A DNA stretch of 64,000 bases from Pseudomonadota bacterium (GTDB lineage: Bacteria > Pseudomonadota > Gammaproteobacteria > UBA1113), in NCBI GenBank assembly GCA_021782495.1, contig JAJXUV010000006.1:1-64000 (forward strand). Reading direction: 5' to 3'. The notes below the pieces were generated by a model. The model was given only the letters and a program-made list of their open reading frames with translations. It made no database searches and was not told where the DNA came from. The translations under genes were made by a program, and so were the position numbers. Shown piece after piece: positions 17,803 to 26,386 of the stretch; the first letter of the stretch is position 1; each line of letters opens with the position of its first letter.

Positions 17803-18396
17803 TTATGTGCATGTTTGTCCGCTGTCCCCCCGGTTAAAATGTATTCGACACGTGGCGATGTAGCGATCGTTTCCGCCGATTTCAATTTGGGCGCCATCGG
17901 ATACTTTGTGTCCTTTCGCATCGACGCGCATGTTCATCGTCGCTTTACGACCACAATGGCAAATGGTTTTGATCTCGATCAATTCTTCGGCCAAAATCAA
18001 TAAATACAAACTGCCTTCAAAAGGTTCTCCTTTAAAATCCGATCTGAGGCCATAAGTTAAAACGGGTAAATGTAATTCGTCCACAATTTTCACGAGTTGA
18101 TACACTTGTGCTTTATTTAAAAATTGTGCTTCATCCACCAATACGCATTTTAGGGCTGGCTTTTCTTGTCTGATTTTTTGGACGATGGCATAGAGCTCGC
18201 TCTGCGCATTGAAGGCAATGGCATTGGCTTCTAAGCCGATGCGAGACGCGATCACGCCTTGTTGCTGTCGATTGTCTATTTCGGGGGTGAACAACACCGT
18301 TTCCATTCCGCGTTCGCGGTAATTGTAATCGGATTGTAAAAGGGTAGTGCTTTTGCCAGCATTCATTGCTGAATAATAAAAGTACAGTTTAGCCAT
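17803..18396 (-). CDS. tdk: Thymidine kinase
   Basis: 197 residues, close to E. coli Tdk (205). Salvage enzyme that phosphorylates thymidine to dTMP. It has P-loop SAMNAGKS (9-16), VLVDEAQFL (Walker B region), [15 protein letters not shown], and zinc-binding cysteines in ICHCGRKA and a later ATC. The final residues (GDSGQTCT) are weakly conserved. Transcribed toward the omp cluster; its 3' end faces the copy 4 terminator. Confidence 0.95.
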   Translation of the reverse strand: MAKLYFYYSAMNAGKSTTLLQSDYNYRERGMETVLFTPEIDNRQQQGVIASRIGLEANAIAFNAQSELYAIVQKIRQEKPALKCVLVDEAQFLNKAQVYQLVKIVDELHLPVLTYGLRSDFKGEPFEGSLYLLILAEELIEIKTICHCGRKATMNMRVDAKGHKVSDGAQIEIGGNDRYIATCRIHFNRGDSGQTCT

Positions 18397-18429
18397 CGAT
18401 AATATTTTTGCCTGATTAAAATAAACGGT

Positions 18430-18459
18430 ATTTTAGCTTATCTAGCTATGGGCTATCAA
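18430..18459 (-). promoter_or_regulatory. Candidate sigma-70 promoter for tdk
   Basis: Minus strand TTGATA (18459-18454), 18-base spacer, TAAAAT (18435-18430), 34 bases before the tdk ATG. Confidence 0.5.
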
Positions 18460-18465
18460 TTATGG

Positions 18466-18645
18466 TATAAACGCGAATTCTGTTTAAGAATTTAAGTATA
18501 ATTACTGTCACCGAGCCGCGACCGTGAGGGAGCGGAGAAAGTGGGCCGCATTCCCCGCTCCCTCACGGTCGCGGCTCGGTTGGAACATGGCTACAGTTTG
18601 GATGTTTCACTTGAGCTTCAATTCTTAAGCAGAATTCGCGTTATA
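18466..18645. repeat. Nested palindromic element (MITE-like)
   Basis: Outer arms of about 30 bases (18466-18496 and 18616-18645, around CGCGAATTCTG) are near-perfect inverted copies. Inside, a 25-base arm starting CCGAGCCGCGACCGTGAGG (18511-18535) pairs perfectly with 18555-18579 around a 19-base loop. The CCGAGCCGCGA core recurs at 34757 and 57267. The element fills most of the gap between tdk and the flavin reductase gene and ends ten bases before the latter's ATG, so it lies in that gene's leader. Confidence 0.85.
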
Positions 18646-18655
18646 AAGGAACACT

Positions 18656-19381
18656 ATGCAAAACACATTTAAAGTCAATTTGGTCGAAGCGACTTTATTG
18701 ACATCCCGAGTACGACATTTAAAATTTCAGCGCGAAGATGGGCTTCCTTTGGAATTCATTCCCGGCCAATTTGTGAGTTTTCATTTTAGGGGGGGAGATG
18801 CCAAAGAAGTGCGACGCAGTTATAGTTTGGCCACGATCCCAGGCGAATCCTCATACATAGAATTGGCTTTGGGCTATGTCAAAGGCGGTATCGCTTCAGA
18901 AGCTTTATTTGCAGCTAAACCCGGCGATACTTTCAATATGAGTGGTCCTTATGGACGTTTGATTTTGCGCGATGAAACCCCGAAACGCATTATTTTAGTG
19001 GCAACGAACACAGGGGTAACACCTTATCGTTCGATGTTGCCGGCACTGGCCGCGAAATTGGAAACACTAAAAGTCGTCATTCTCTTAGGCGTGCAAAAAA
19101 AAGAAGATGCTTTGTACAGCGCTGATTTTTTGACTTATACCAAGTTATATCCTAATTTGGATTTTCGTCTTTGTTACAGCCGTGAAAATAAAAATAATGT
19201 TTCAGAACCTTTTGAATATGTAGGCCATGTACAAAATCAATTTGAAAACTTAAATCCAATCCCCGACAGTGACATTGTATATTTGTGCGGAAACCCCAAC
19301 ATGATCGACGCGGCTTATGAATTGCTCAAAGAAAAAGGATTTAACCCGCAACAAGTGCGGCGAGAGAAATACGTTTCTTAG
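18656..19381 (+). CDS. FAD/NAD(P)-binding oxidoreductase, ferredoxin-NADP reductase type
   Basis: 241 residues; AAAGGA precedes the ATG. The N-terminal FAD-binding beta-barrel carries RRSYSLAT (FAD phosphate/isoalloxazine binding) and GYVKGGIASEALF. The NAD(P) domain has NTGVTPYRSML and CGNPNMIDAAYELL near the end. It lacks a 2Fe-2S domain, so it should take electrons to or from a separate ferredoxin or flavodoxin, like Fpr. The exact partner cannot be read from sequence. Its leader is almost wholly a palindromic repeat element. Confidence 0.88.
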   Translation: MQNTFKVNLVEATLLTSRVRHLKFQREDGLPLEFIPGQFVSFHFRGGDAKEVRRSYSLATIPGESSYIELALGYVKGGIASEALFAAKPGDTFNMSGPYGRLILRDETPKRIILVATNTGVTPYRSMLPALAAKLETLKVVILLGVQKKEDALYSADFLTYTKLYPNLDFRLCYSRENKNNVSEPFEYVGHVQNQFENLNPIPDSDIVYLCGNPNMIDAAYELLKEKGFNPQQVRREKYVS

Positions 19382-19397
19382 GTATTTTCTCATTGTG

Positions 19398-19478
19398 ATT
19401 GCAAGGCTTCGCTTGCAATGGTGAGCCAAAGGCAAAAAACCCGAAGGCCGTCATTGCGAGGAGACCGTTCGCCACGGA
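19398..19478. repeat. Hairpin plus CATTGCGAG-family repeat
   Basis: ATTGCAAG-GCTTCG-CTTGCAAT (19398-19419) lies just after the reductase stop. It is followed by CCGTCATTGCGAGGAGACCG (from 19448), a member of the GTCATTGCGAG repeat family. The rest of the gap to 19608 is GC-richer, repeat-like and non-coding. Confidence 0.6.
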
Positions 19479-19608
19479 TCTAGTGCGAAAAAATAGAGCT
19501 AGCGCGCTCGACGTAGCAAAAATACTTGCAAAAAGCGCGAAGTGCAGTGAGCATTTTTGACGCACATAGTGCTGAGTCAAGCCAGGTGCGATCTGGATTA
19601 CGGACATA

Positions 19609-20262
19609 TCATTTTCTAAAGTTCGCTTGCAAATCTACAAAATCCTTAAATACAGCATCAGCCTGTTGTAATAAGGTGGTATCAAAAGTAGTAGTCAAAG
19701 CTATCACCGACATGCGCGCTTTTTTCGCTGCCATAATTCCGTTAGGAGAATCCTCTATAACCAGACAGTGCTCTGGGAGTATATCTAATTTTTCTGCTGT
19801 TAATAGATATCCTTCGGGAGAAGGTTTTCCATGTTGGACATCTTCAACAGTGACGACCGTGTGAAATGAAGGCGTTATTTTTTGCAATGTCAATTTATCC
19901 AAAACCGCCTTTACTTCAGATCGGGTAGAACCCGAACAAACGGCTATTTTAGAAAATACGTGATGTGCTTTCTCCAGATAAGTTTGTAATCCATTAACAA
20001 GTGGCAATATTGGCATAGAGTGAATCAAGTGTTGATAAATAGAAATTTTCTGTTGAATCAAGTGGTCTATTTCTATAGGTGAAATTGAGTCGATTATTTT
20101 AGGAAACAATTCTTTGTCAGACAATCCAGCGTATCGTTGAAAATAATCGCTCTCAGATAAAGTGAGCGAAAATGGATGCAGTAATTCACAATAAGCCTGA
20201 TAGTGAATGGGTTCACTGTTTAAAATGACACCGTCGAAATCTAAAATCAGTGCTTTATACAT
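19609..20262 (-). CDS. HAD-superfamily hydrolase, beta-phosphoglucomutase-like
   Basis: About 217 residues from the ATG at 20262; a TTG two codons upstream is less likely. HAD motif I is DFDGVILNSE near the start, with the nucleophile and acid Asp pair. The alpha-helical C1 cap follows, then motif II in CSGSTRSEV and motif IV in VIEDSPNGIMAAKKA. This is the subfamily of phosphoglycolate, sugar-phosphate and phosphoglucomutase enzymes; the substrate cannot be told. It begins 12 bases after the Rpn-family gene stop, so the two may be co-transcribed. Confidence 0.85.
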   Translation of the reverse strand: MYKALILDFDGVILNSEPIHYQAYCELLHPFSLTLSESDYFQRYAGLSDKELFPKIIDSISPIEIDHLIQQKISIYQHLIHSMPILPLVNGLQTYLEKAHHVFSKIAVCSGSTRSEVKAVLDKLTLQKITPSFHTVVTVEDVQHGKPSPEGYLLTAEKLDILPEHCLVIEDSPNGIMAAKKARMSVIALTTTFDTTLLQQADAVFKDFVDLQANFRK

Positions 20263-20274
20263 CGACAAACACGA

Positions 20275-21255
20275 TCAAACTTCAGTCGCCAAAATAGCCA
20301 AATCCTGCACTGTCTGGAGGGAAAAGCCCGTAATTTTTGCAACCAGTGCCAACGTTATACCTTCTTTGAGCATTTGTATGGCTGTTTTTTTCATCGTTTC
20401 TTGAAAAACTTCTTGACGCACTTCTTGACGTACTTCTTGATGCACTTCGTCTCTCATTTCTTCTCTCATCATCTGTTTGGTGGCTTCTAGTAAATCCATG
20501 ACAGCTCCTTGGTATTTAGGTGAAAAACTTTGCCTAATCGTAAGCCAATATGATTGAATATCTTGACGTCTCGGATCGATACACGATGAAAGATATTTTA
20601 GCACAGTCCTTAATGTTCCGCTATGCAAATCTATCCCACACGATTGAAATAATTCATTCAACAGTTTTATTTTTCGCTCTATATCCTGTATATTTTTCGT
20701 TCTAATCAGACTGGCTAGCATGAGATTGCTCAAACGTGCATGTCTTAAATCGTCTTCAGCCATTTGTGTTACATCTAAAATAGCGAAAGGGTCTAAAAAA
20801 ATCGAGTGTGCACATTCTAATAGTTTCCCAAAGGCGCTAAAAAAATCCCGATAGGTGTTCCAAGGGACAGTGCCATTGTAAACAACCAAAGGATAGACAA
20901 GTGGTAAAGGAAAAGGCGAAGGTCTATGTTCAATAAGATAGCGCTTCAAAAATTGCATGATGTAATAAATTAATCTGAAGGGCATTTCTGGATCGGGTCT
21001 ACTTTGGTGTTCACAGAGTGTATACAAAAAACATTCTTCTCCTGTCTCTTTTATTTTGACAGAAAAAAGCACATCGCTTTCGTGTCCGTACAAATCTCCA
21101 TCGACAAAAGAACTGTCTTCCAATTTAATCGTGGATAAATCCACCAGACTTAAAATCTTTTCTGGCAAATGCGTTTCAAAAAAATCTCGCGCTAACTGGA
21201 TATTTTTCATCATGCGTTTAAAAAACTTATCGTGTTTTGAACGTATATGGCCCAT
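20275..21255 (-). CDS. Rpn/YhgA-family PD-(D/E)XK nuclease (recombination-promoting)
   Basis: 326 residues. It starts MGHIRSKHDKFFKRMM and contains ESDVLFSVK followed by LYTLCEHQSRPDP, the PD-(D/E)XK core of the Rpn (PF04754, formerly 'transposase 31') family. The C-terminus has a tandem EVRQEVRQEVFQE repeat and an AKITGFSLQTVQDL helix-turn-helix-like tail. Rpn proteins of E. coli nick DNA and raise RecA-independent recombination. Such genes are mobile in habit and numerous in Rickettsiales and Legionellales. Located beside repeat elements. Confidence 0.85.
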   Translation of the reverse strand: MGHIRSKHDKFFKRMMKNIQLARDFFETHLPEKILSLVDLSTIKLEDSSFVDGDLYGHESDVLFSVKIKETGEECFLYTLCEHQSRPDPEMPFRLIYYIMQFLKRYLIEHRPSPFPLPLVYPLVVYNGTVPWNTYRDFFSAFGKLLECAHSIFLDPFAILDVTQMAEDDLRHARLSNLMLASLIRTKNIQDIERKIKLLNELFQSCGIDLHSGTLRTVLKYLSSCIDPRRQDIQSYWLTIRQSFSPKYQGAVMDLLEATKQMMREEMRDEVHQEVRQEVRQEVFQETMKKTAIQMLKEGITLALVAKITGFSLQTVQDLAILATEV

Positions 21256-21435
21256 CCTTTCCTCTGAATTTAAGGTTGAAGTACGTAATTATTTTGGAAT
21301 AAATAATTTTATGCAATATTACATTTATTAAAGATGTAAATCAACACTCTTTGGACTGATTTTTTAAAAATCTTTTGGAGTGGGGATCTGTAAGAGGAGA
21401 TAACCGTTCTTAAAACGCACGAAATGAATACCTAA

Positions 21436-22704
21436 TCAGCTCATTGCCTTTCTAGCAGCATTTAAAGTTTTTTCCAAGGTTTCTTGATTGTGTGCCAATG
21501 AAATAAAACCTGCTTCAAAAGCAGAAGGTGCAAAATAAATTCCAGAATCCAACATGTTGTGAAAAAAGCGTTTGAATTTGGCCTCATCGGCAGTTTTTAC
21601 TTCAGCTAAATTCGTAGGAACTTTATCGCAAAAATAAAGGCCAAACATGCCACATACACCGGTGGTGATAAAAGGAATGCCTGCTTCATTCGCTATCGCT
21701 TGCAAACCTTCCAATAATTGTGTGGTGTGTGCTTGCAAAGCGACATAATATTCAGGATGTGCGCTCAATTCGTTTAGCGTTGCAAGTCCTGCCGCCATGG
21801 TAACCGGATTGCCCGATAAAGTGCCGGCTTGATACACGGGACCCACCGGCGCTAACTGTTGCATGATCTCTAAGCGCCCACCAAAAGCCCCTACCGGCAT
21901 GCCGCCACCGATGATTTTCCCAAAGGTACTCAAATCGGGTTTGATGTGGTATAAGCCTTGTGCACCTTGTGGATGAATTCTAAATCCCGTCATCACTTCA
22001 TCGAAAATCAACACAGATTGATAGCGATCGCACAGTTCACGTAAACCTGCTAAAAAACCAGGATTTGGTAAAACGCAATTCATATTACCCGCAACGGGTT
22101 CAACAATAATGCCTGCAATATCTTCACCGTATTGTGCGAACAATTGTTCTACCGCAGCCAAATCATTGTAAGGCGCTAATAAAGTGTGTTCGACCACGGA
22201 AGCGGGAACGCCTGGAGAACTTGGATGACCAAAAGTCAGTAAACCAGAACCAGCTTGCACCAACAATCCATCGCTGTGTCCATGGTAACAACCGATGAAT
22301 TTGATGATTTTATCGCGCTTCGTATAACCGCGCGCCAAACGGATCGCACTCATCGTGGCTTCCGTGCCAGAGTTGACCATGCGAATTTGTTCGATGTGCG
22401 GCATCATCGCACACATTTTTTGAGCTAATAAAGTTTCTAATTCAGTCGGCGCACCAAAACTGAGCCCTCTGTCGACGGCTTCGTGTACAGCTTTGATTAC
22501 GTTGGGATGATTGTGTCCTAAAATCATCGGTCCCCAAGAACCGATGTAGTCGACGTAAGTTCGACCTTGTACATCCTCTATATAAGCACCCTTACCTTTG
22601 GCAATAAACAAAGGCGTTCCGCCGACATAACCAAAAGCGCGCACAGGAGAATTAACGCCTCCGGGAATGTATCGTGAAGCGGTGGCAAAAGCGGTATCGG
22701 ACAT
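21436..22704 (-). CDS. hemL: Glutamate-1-semialdehyde 2,1-aminomutase
   Basis: 422 residues (E. coli 426). It turns glutamate-1-semialdehyde into 5-aminolevulinate, the second step of the C5 haem route; the first step is encoded by hemA at 45.6 kb. PLP enzyme with [10 protein letters not shown] (111-120), FDEVMTGFR (about 234-242) and the Schiff-base Lys263 in [12 protein letters not shown]. The PLP needed is supplied by PdxST, also in this window. Divergent from the DUF2909-folA-erpA genes across a palindromic element. Confidence 0.96.
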   Translation of the reverse strand: MSDTAFATASRYIPGGVNSPVRAFGYVGGTPLFIAKGKGAYIEDVQGRTYVDYIGSWGPMILGHNHPNVIKAVHEAVDRGLSFGAPTELETLLAQKMCAMMPHIEQIRMVNSGTEATMSAIRLARGYTKRDKIIKFIGCYHGHSDGLLVQAGSGLLTFGHPSSPGVPASVVEHTLLAPYNDLAAVEQLFAQYGEDIAGIIVEPVAGNMNCVLPNPGFLAGLRELCDRYQSVLIFDEVMTGFRIHPQGAQGLYHIKPDLSTFGKIIGGGMPVGAFGGRLEIMQQLAPVGPVYQAGTLSGNPVTMAAGLATLNELSAHPEYYVALQAHTTQLLEGLQAIANEAGIPFITTGVCGMFGLYFCDKVPTNLAEVKTADEAKFKRFFHNMLDSGIYFAPSAFEAGFISLAHNQETLEKTLNAARKAMS

Positions 22705-22738
22705 GGGTTTTCTCCTGTATCACATAGAGGAAGAAGCA

Positions 22739-22819
22739 TCGCGCCGAGGAAAGTCACTTGCGACACGCTGTAAATAGATCCCTGCAGCCTACGGTCCCAA
22801 GTGCTTTTCCTCGGCGCGA
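22739..22819. repeat. Palindromic element related to the one inside addB
   Basis: TCGCGCCGAGGAAAG...CACTTG (22739-22760) pairs with CAAGTGCTTTTCCTCGGCGCGA (22798-22819) with about two mismatches. The loop carries GACACGCTGTAAATA and TCCCTGCAG, matching GACACGCCGTGAATA and TCCCTGTAG of the element at 62757-62872. Here it is intergenic. Confidence 0.8.
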
Positions 22820-22905
22820 GCGCTTTCGGATAATAGAGATAATTATCCCATGAAGTTGCAGAAAATGGTATACTGTTGTTAATTGATTCAGGAGAGAGGG
22901 GCAGA

Positions 22906-23109
22906 ATGCCTTGGATAGTTGTACTATTTTTAATCGGTATACTCTTTAGTTTGGGCAGTGGTTTGGTCTTTTTATTGCGCGATAAAGGAGGCTCTACACG
23001 CATGGTAAAAGCCTTAACCTGGCGTATTGGATTGTCTTTATTATTGTTTGCCTTATTGATTACCAGCTATTTTTTAGGATGGGTGCATCCCCACGGGATC
23101 GTATCGTGA
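22906..23109 (+). CDS. Small twin-transmembrane protein (DUF2909-like)
   Basis: 67 residues from ATG 22906. Two hydrophobic helices (about 3-23 and 42-60) flank a short loop with RDKGGSTRMVKALTWRIGLS, the hallmark of the DUF2909 twin-transmembrane family. Function unknown in the family. Its TGA overlaps the GTG of folA (GTGA), so translation is coupled. Confidence 0.8.
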   Translation: MPWIVVLFLIGILFSLGSGLVFLLRDKGGSTRMVKALTWRIGLSLLLFALLITSYFLGWVHPHGIVS

Positions 23110-23597
23110 TTCTGTCTCTGATTGCTGCTATGGCCAAGCACCGTGTAATTGGCGCGGATAATCGCATGCCTTGGCATTTGCCTGCGGATTTACGCCATTT
23201 TAAGGATTTGACCTGGGGCAAGTCGGTGGTGATGGGTCGGCAAACTTATTTATCCTTAGGAAAACCCTTGCCAGGGCGACGTAATATTGTATTAACGCAC
23301 GATATGCATTTTAGCGCGCCGGGGTGTGAGTTGGTTCATGCATGGTCTCAGGTAGCCATCTTGTGTGCTGAAGAAGAAGAAGTCATGGTGATCGGCGGAC
23401 AAATGCTTTATGAGCAAACACTGCCTTTGGCAAAGCGCTTGTATTTAACCGAAATCGATCTCGCTGTGGAGGGCGATAGATTTTTTCCACAGTGGGATGC
23501 AAATCAATGGCAATTAATGCACACCGAATCTTTTGAGGCGGATGCGAAGAATTCTTATGCGTATCGTTTTTTAGAATATAGGAGAGTGAGCGAATGA
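23106..23597 (+). CDS. folA: Dihydrofolate reductase
   Basis: 163 residues from the GTG at 23106, which overlaps the previous stop; this start gives the normal family N-terminus (LSLIAAMAKHRVIG), whereas a longer frame from 23079 adds unrelated residues. It reduces dihydrofolate with NADPH. Active-site MPWHLPADL includes the catalytic Asp. GKSVVMGRQTYLSLGKPLPGR and VIGGQMLYEQTLP bind NADPH. It overlaps erpA by four bases (ATGA). Confidence 0.95.
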   Translation: MILSLIAAMAKHRVIGADNRMPWHLPADLRHFKDLTWGKSVVMGRQTYLSLGKPLPGRRNIVLTHDMHFSAPGCELVHAWSQVAILCAEEEEVMVIGGQMLYEQTLPLAKRLYLTEIDLAVEGDRFFPQWDANQWQLMHTESFEADAKNSYAYRFLEYRRVSE

Positions 23598-24019
23598 TAA
23601 AAGCAGTTGTGTATACGCCCAGCGAAGAAGAACTCAGTTATTTAAAAGTAACTCCTGCAGCCATATCGCGCATCGCAGAATTGTTGGTGGAAGAAGAAGA
23701 TTATCTTGAGGTGCAATTGCGTATTTACATCGAAGGCGGTGGATGCTCCGGTTTTCAATATGGCTTTATTTTGGATGAAGACTGCAAAGAAGACGATACC
23801 GTGATCACTTGCCCAGTGCTCGAAACCGATGCAGCCTATACTAAACGTTCTAAAATTTCTATTTACATCGATCCCTTGAGTTTGCAATATTTAACCGGGG
23901 CTGAATTGGATTATAAAGACGATGTAGAAGGACAACGTTTTGTGATCCGTAATCCAAATGCACAAACGACGTGTGGCTGTGGTAATTCTTTTTCTCTGAA
24001 AGAAGAGGAGTCTAAATAA
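23594..24019 (+). CDS. erpA: Iron-sulfur cluster insertion protein, A-type
   Basis: 141 residues, longer than E. coli ErpA (114) because of an N-terminal extension and an acidic insertion near residues 62-85. The three cluster ligands are present: Cys51 in GGGCSGFQYGF, and Cys127 and Cys129 in TCGCG. IDPLSLQYLTGAELDYKDD and FVIRNPNAQ match ErpA closely. It delivers Fe-S clusters to apo-enzymes. Third gene of the DUF2909-folA-erpA operon. Confidence 0.92.
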   Translation: MIKAVVYTPSEEELSYLKVTPAAISRIAELLVEEEDYLEVQLRIYIEGGGCSGFQYGFILDEDCKEDDTVITCPVLETDAAYTKRSKISIYIDPLSLQYLTGAELDYKDDVEGQRFVIRNPNAQTTCGCGNSFSLKEEESK

Positions 24020-24020
24020 C

Positions 24021-24566
24021 GTGAAAAAATATATTTTTATGGCATTAACCGCTTTGTTTTCAATGCGCCTGAATGCTTCAACTGCTTTTGATGCCACCGT
24101 GGATTGTCTTCCCAATGAAGTGCAATTGAATGCGAAAGGCGAAATTCATTTTGGTGCTGCTAAGGCTTCTTCCTTGCGTTATTTTTTAGTTCGCAATCAA
24201 TACGATGTTCCTTTGGTGATGGATTTTCTGGAAGGCCATATTGGCGCGAGTGCAGGTTTAACCCAAAGGTTAGCCCCGAGAGGGTGGACCGTATACCTTT
24301 ATAATCCCCATGCCGATGGTTTAAGGACAGAAAGCGGTGAGGCCCCACCTTTTTGGTCTTGTGCCAAAGAATTGCCTTCAGGTAGTTTAGAACCTCAGTC
24401 TTGTGCCAGCAGCATTTGGGTTTGTGCTTTAAGCAAAAAATCTGCAGCCGAATTGTTGTCAGTGGCTGCTCAGGAAAAAGCCGATGTAGTTTCTCATTCT
24501 TTTTGGCTTCCTGTAGGCGACATGCAGTATCAATCGGTTTATTTTCTAGAGGAATTACGGAAATAG
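24021..24566 (+). CDS. Secreted protein, possibly EnhB-like
   Basis: 181 residues, GTG start with AGGAG ten bases upstream. It has a signal peptide (about 1-19, ending LNAST). The mature part has four cysteines and the pattern YFLVRNQ...LTQRLAPRGWTVYLYNP...FWSCAKE...SCASSIWVCAL. The order of features recalls the Legionella enhanced-entry EnhB family, but this is from memory and weak. It begins one base after erpA, so it is probably in that operon. Likely periplasmic or exported. Confidence 0.7.
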   Translation: MKKYIFMALTALFSMRLNASTAFDATVDCLPNEVQLNAKGEIHFGAAKASSLRYFLVRNQYDVPLVMDFLEGHIGASAGLTQRLAPRGWTVYLYNPHADGLRTESGEAPPFWSCAKELPSGSLEPQSCASSIWVCALSKKSAAELLSVAAQEKADVVSHSFWLPVGDMQYQSVYFLEELRK

Positions 24567-24583
24567 CCCGAATTTAGAATCAA

Positions 24584-25009
24584 TCAAACCGTCCCTAACC
24601 TAAACGTCCAAAATTTATGGGCCAGATAATTCCACACCAAAACAAGGGCGGTTGTTCCTATTTGTGCGAGCAAATAAGGTAGATTGAAAAAGCTTTGAAA
24701 GGCATGTAAGAAAGTTCCGTTTAAGAAAAAAGCGACTATGAAAACCAGAGTAAATTGCAGAATTGCTTTGCGATGCATTTTTTTAGAGGCAAAAGTGTGC
24801 TGACGATTTAAAGTATAATTAACAACACCGCCCAATAAATACCCCAAACTAGAACCCAGCACGGCTTGGGTGTGAATCACTTCTACGCAGAATATCAACA
24901 AGACATATTGGGCAATCGTCGCCAGAACTCCCACCCACAAATAATGCAACATTTCACGTTGCCAAGGATAAGTGAGCCGCGTTTCGATAAATTCTGGCAG
25001 TAAAGACAT
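24584..25009 (-). CDS. GtrA-family membrane protein
   Basis: 141 residues with four predicted membrane helices and the family signature LGYLLGGVVNYTLNRQHTFASK and YLAHKFWTF. GtrA-type proteins help polyprenyl-linked sugars cross the inner membrane or assist glycosyl transfer to surface polymers. It starts one base after the pfp stop, so it is probably co-transcribed with pfp. Ends tail to tail with the secreted-protein gene. Confidence 0.85.
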   Translation of the reverse strand: MSLLPEFIETRLTYPWQREMLHYLWVGVLATIAQYVLLIFCVEVIHTQAVLGSSLGYLLGGVVNYTLNRQHTFASKKMHRKAILQFTLVFIVAFFLNGTFLHAFQSFFNLPYLLAQIGTTALVLVWNYLAHKFWTFRLGTV

Positions 25010-25010
25010 T

Positions 25011-26270
25011 TTATTTCGTATACTCCCGCAGCTTTTTGGGCACCAAATTATTTTTTAAGCGCACATAGTGTGGTAAACCATTTTTATAAGGCGGATAATC
25101 TTCTCCAGCAATGAGCGGTGATAAATAGTCGCGACACGCTTCGGTAATACCAAAGCCATCTTCGCTGATGAAATGCCGTGGCAAGGCTTTTTCTTGATTG
25201 GCCACCGTTTCTAAAGGGGTTTCGCCGATGGTCCATTCATAGTGTATTCCGGGTTGACGGATAATCGTCGCCATAATGCCGCTTTTCCCCGTCAAAGCAA
25301 ATTCAATGGCTTTGTATCCTAAAGCATAAGCTTGTTCAACATCGGTTTTAGAGGCGATGTGACGCGCAGCCCGTTGTAAATAATCACACACCGCCCAATG
25401 GTATTTGTAGTCCAATTGGCTTTTAATGAGCGCTGCAATTACCGGTGCGACACCGCCCAATTGCGTATGACCAAAAGCATCTTTTAAACCCGCACTCGCG
25501 ATAAATTCGCCGGCAGCATTACGTAGCCCTTCAGAAACCACAATGGCGCAAAACCCATAGTGTTTGACGGCCTGTGCGACTTTTTCTAAAAAAGCTTTTT
25601 CATCGAAAGTGATTTCAGGAAATAAAATAATGTGCGGAGCTTGTCCTTCTTCTTCTGCGGCTAAACCGCCGGCCGCAGCTATCCAGCCAGCATGTCGACC
25701 CATCACTTCCATGACGAAGACTTTGGTTGAGGTTTCAGCCATCGAAGCCACATCTAAGCCTGCTTCGCGAATAGACACGGCGACGTATTTTGCCACCGAC
25801 CCAAAACCAGGACAATTGTCTGTGATCGGTAAATCATTGTCTACCGTTTTGGGAATACCTATGCAAATTAAGGGATAACCCAGACGTTCACTCATTTGAG
25901 CAACTTTATGAGTAGTATCTTGAGAATCCCCGCCGCCATTGTACATAAAATATCCAATATCATGTGCGGCAAAGACTTCAATTAAGCGCTCGTATTCAGC
26001 CTTGTGTTCATTTAAGCCCTTTAGTTTATAACGACAAGAACCGAAAGCACCGGCAGGGGTATAACGCAGGCCGTGGATTTGTTCAGCAGATTCTAAGCTC
26101 GTGTCTATTAATTCTTCATGCAAAGCCCCTAAAATGCCATTACGACCGACCAAAACCTTGCCCAGGACTTCTTGATTTGCTCTAGCGGCTTCAATTAAGC
26201 CGCAAGCCGTGGCATTGATAACGGCCGTTACGCCGCCAGATTGAGCATAAAATACATTTTTTTTATTCAT
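25011..26270 (-). CDS. pfp: 6-phosphofructokinase, probably pyrophosphate-dependent
   Basis: 419 residues. Phosphorylates fructose 6-phosphate in glycolysis. NGGGDSQDT (111-119) and PKTVDND (140-146) replace the GGDGS and PGTIDND of ATP-dependent enzymes; Asp in the first and Lys in the second are the known determinants of PPi use. MEVMGRHAGWIAA and the catalytic region are intact. PPi-PFK is reversible, which suits amino-acid-fed intracellular bacteria. First gene of pfp-gtrA. Confidence 0.9.
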   Translation of the reverse strand: MNKKNVFYAQSGGVTAVINATACGLIEAARANQEVLGKVLVGRNGILGALHEELIDTSLESAEQIHGLRYTPAGAFGSCRYKLKGLNEHKAEYERLIEVFAAHDIGYFMYNGGGDSQDTTHKVAQMSERLGYPLICIGIPKTVDNDLPITDNCPGFGSVAKYVAVSIREAGLDVASMAETSTKVFVMEVMGRHAGWIAAAGGLAAEEEGQAPHIILFPEITFDEKAFLEKVAQAVKHYGFCAIVVSEGLRNAAGEFIASAGLKDAFGHTQLGGVAPVIAALIKSQLDYKYHWAVCDYLQRAARHIASKTDVEQAYALGYKAIEFALTGKSGIMATIIRQPGIHYEWTIGETPLETVANQEKALPRHFISEDGFGITEACRDYLSPLIAGEDYPPYKNGLPHYVRLKNNLVPKKLREYTK

Positions 26271-26305
26271 TATGAAAAACCTCGAGAAGTCCTGTAAATC
26301 GAAAA

Positions 26306-26334
26306 ATTATAACAGAAAACTGTATCATATTGCA
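26306..26334 (-). promoter_or_regulatory. Candidate promoter for pfp
   Basis: Minus-strand TATAAT (26311-26306) with TGCAAT 17 bases upstream. Its weak -35 overlaps the -35 of the divergent promoter at 26330-26358. Confidence 0.4.
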
Positions 26335-26358
26335 TCTATTTTGACATTCCCCTATAAT
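26330..26358 (+). promoter_or_regulatory. Candidate sigma-70 promoter for the 26387-29078 operon
   Basis: TTGCAT (26330-26335), 17-base spacer, perfect TATAAT (26353-26358), 28 bases before the first ATG. Confidence 0.6.
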
Positions 26359-26386
26359 TGACCATGATTAAAAAAAAGAGGCAACT

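Noticed and set aside
17713-18003. 96-codon plus-strand frame over the tdk 3' end
   Set aside because: It begins inside the omp copy 4 terminator and is antisense to conserved Tdk residues.
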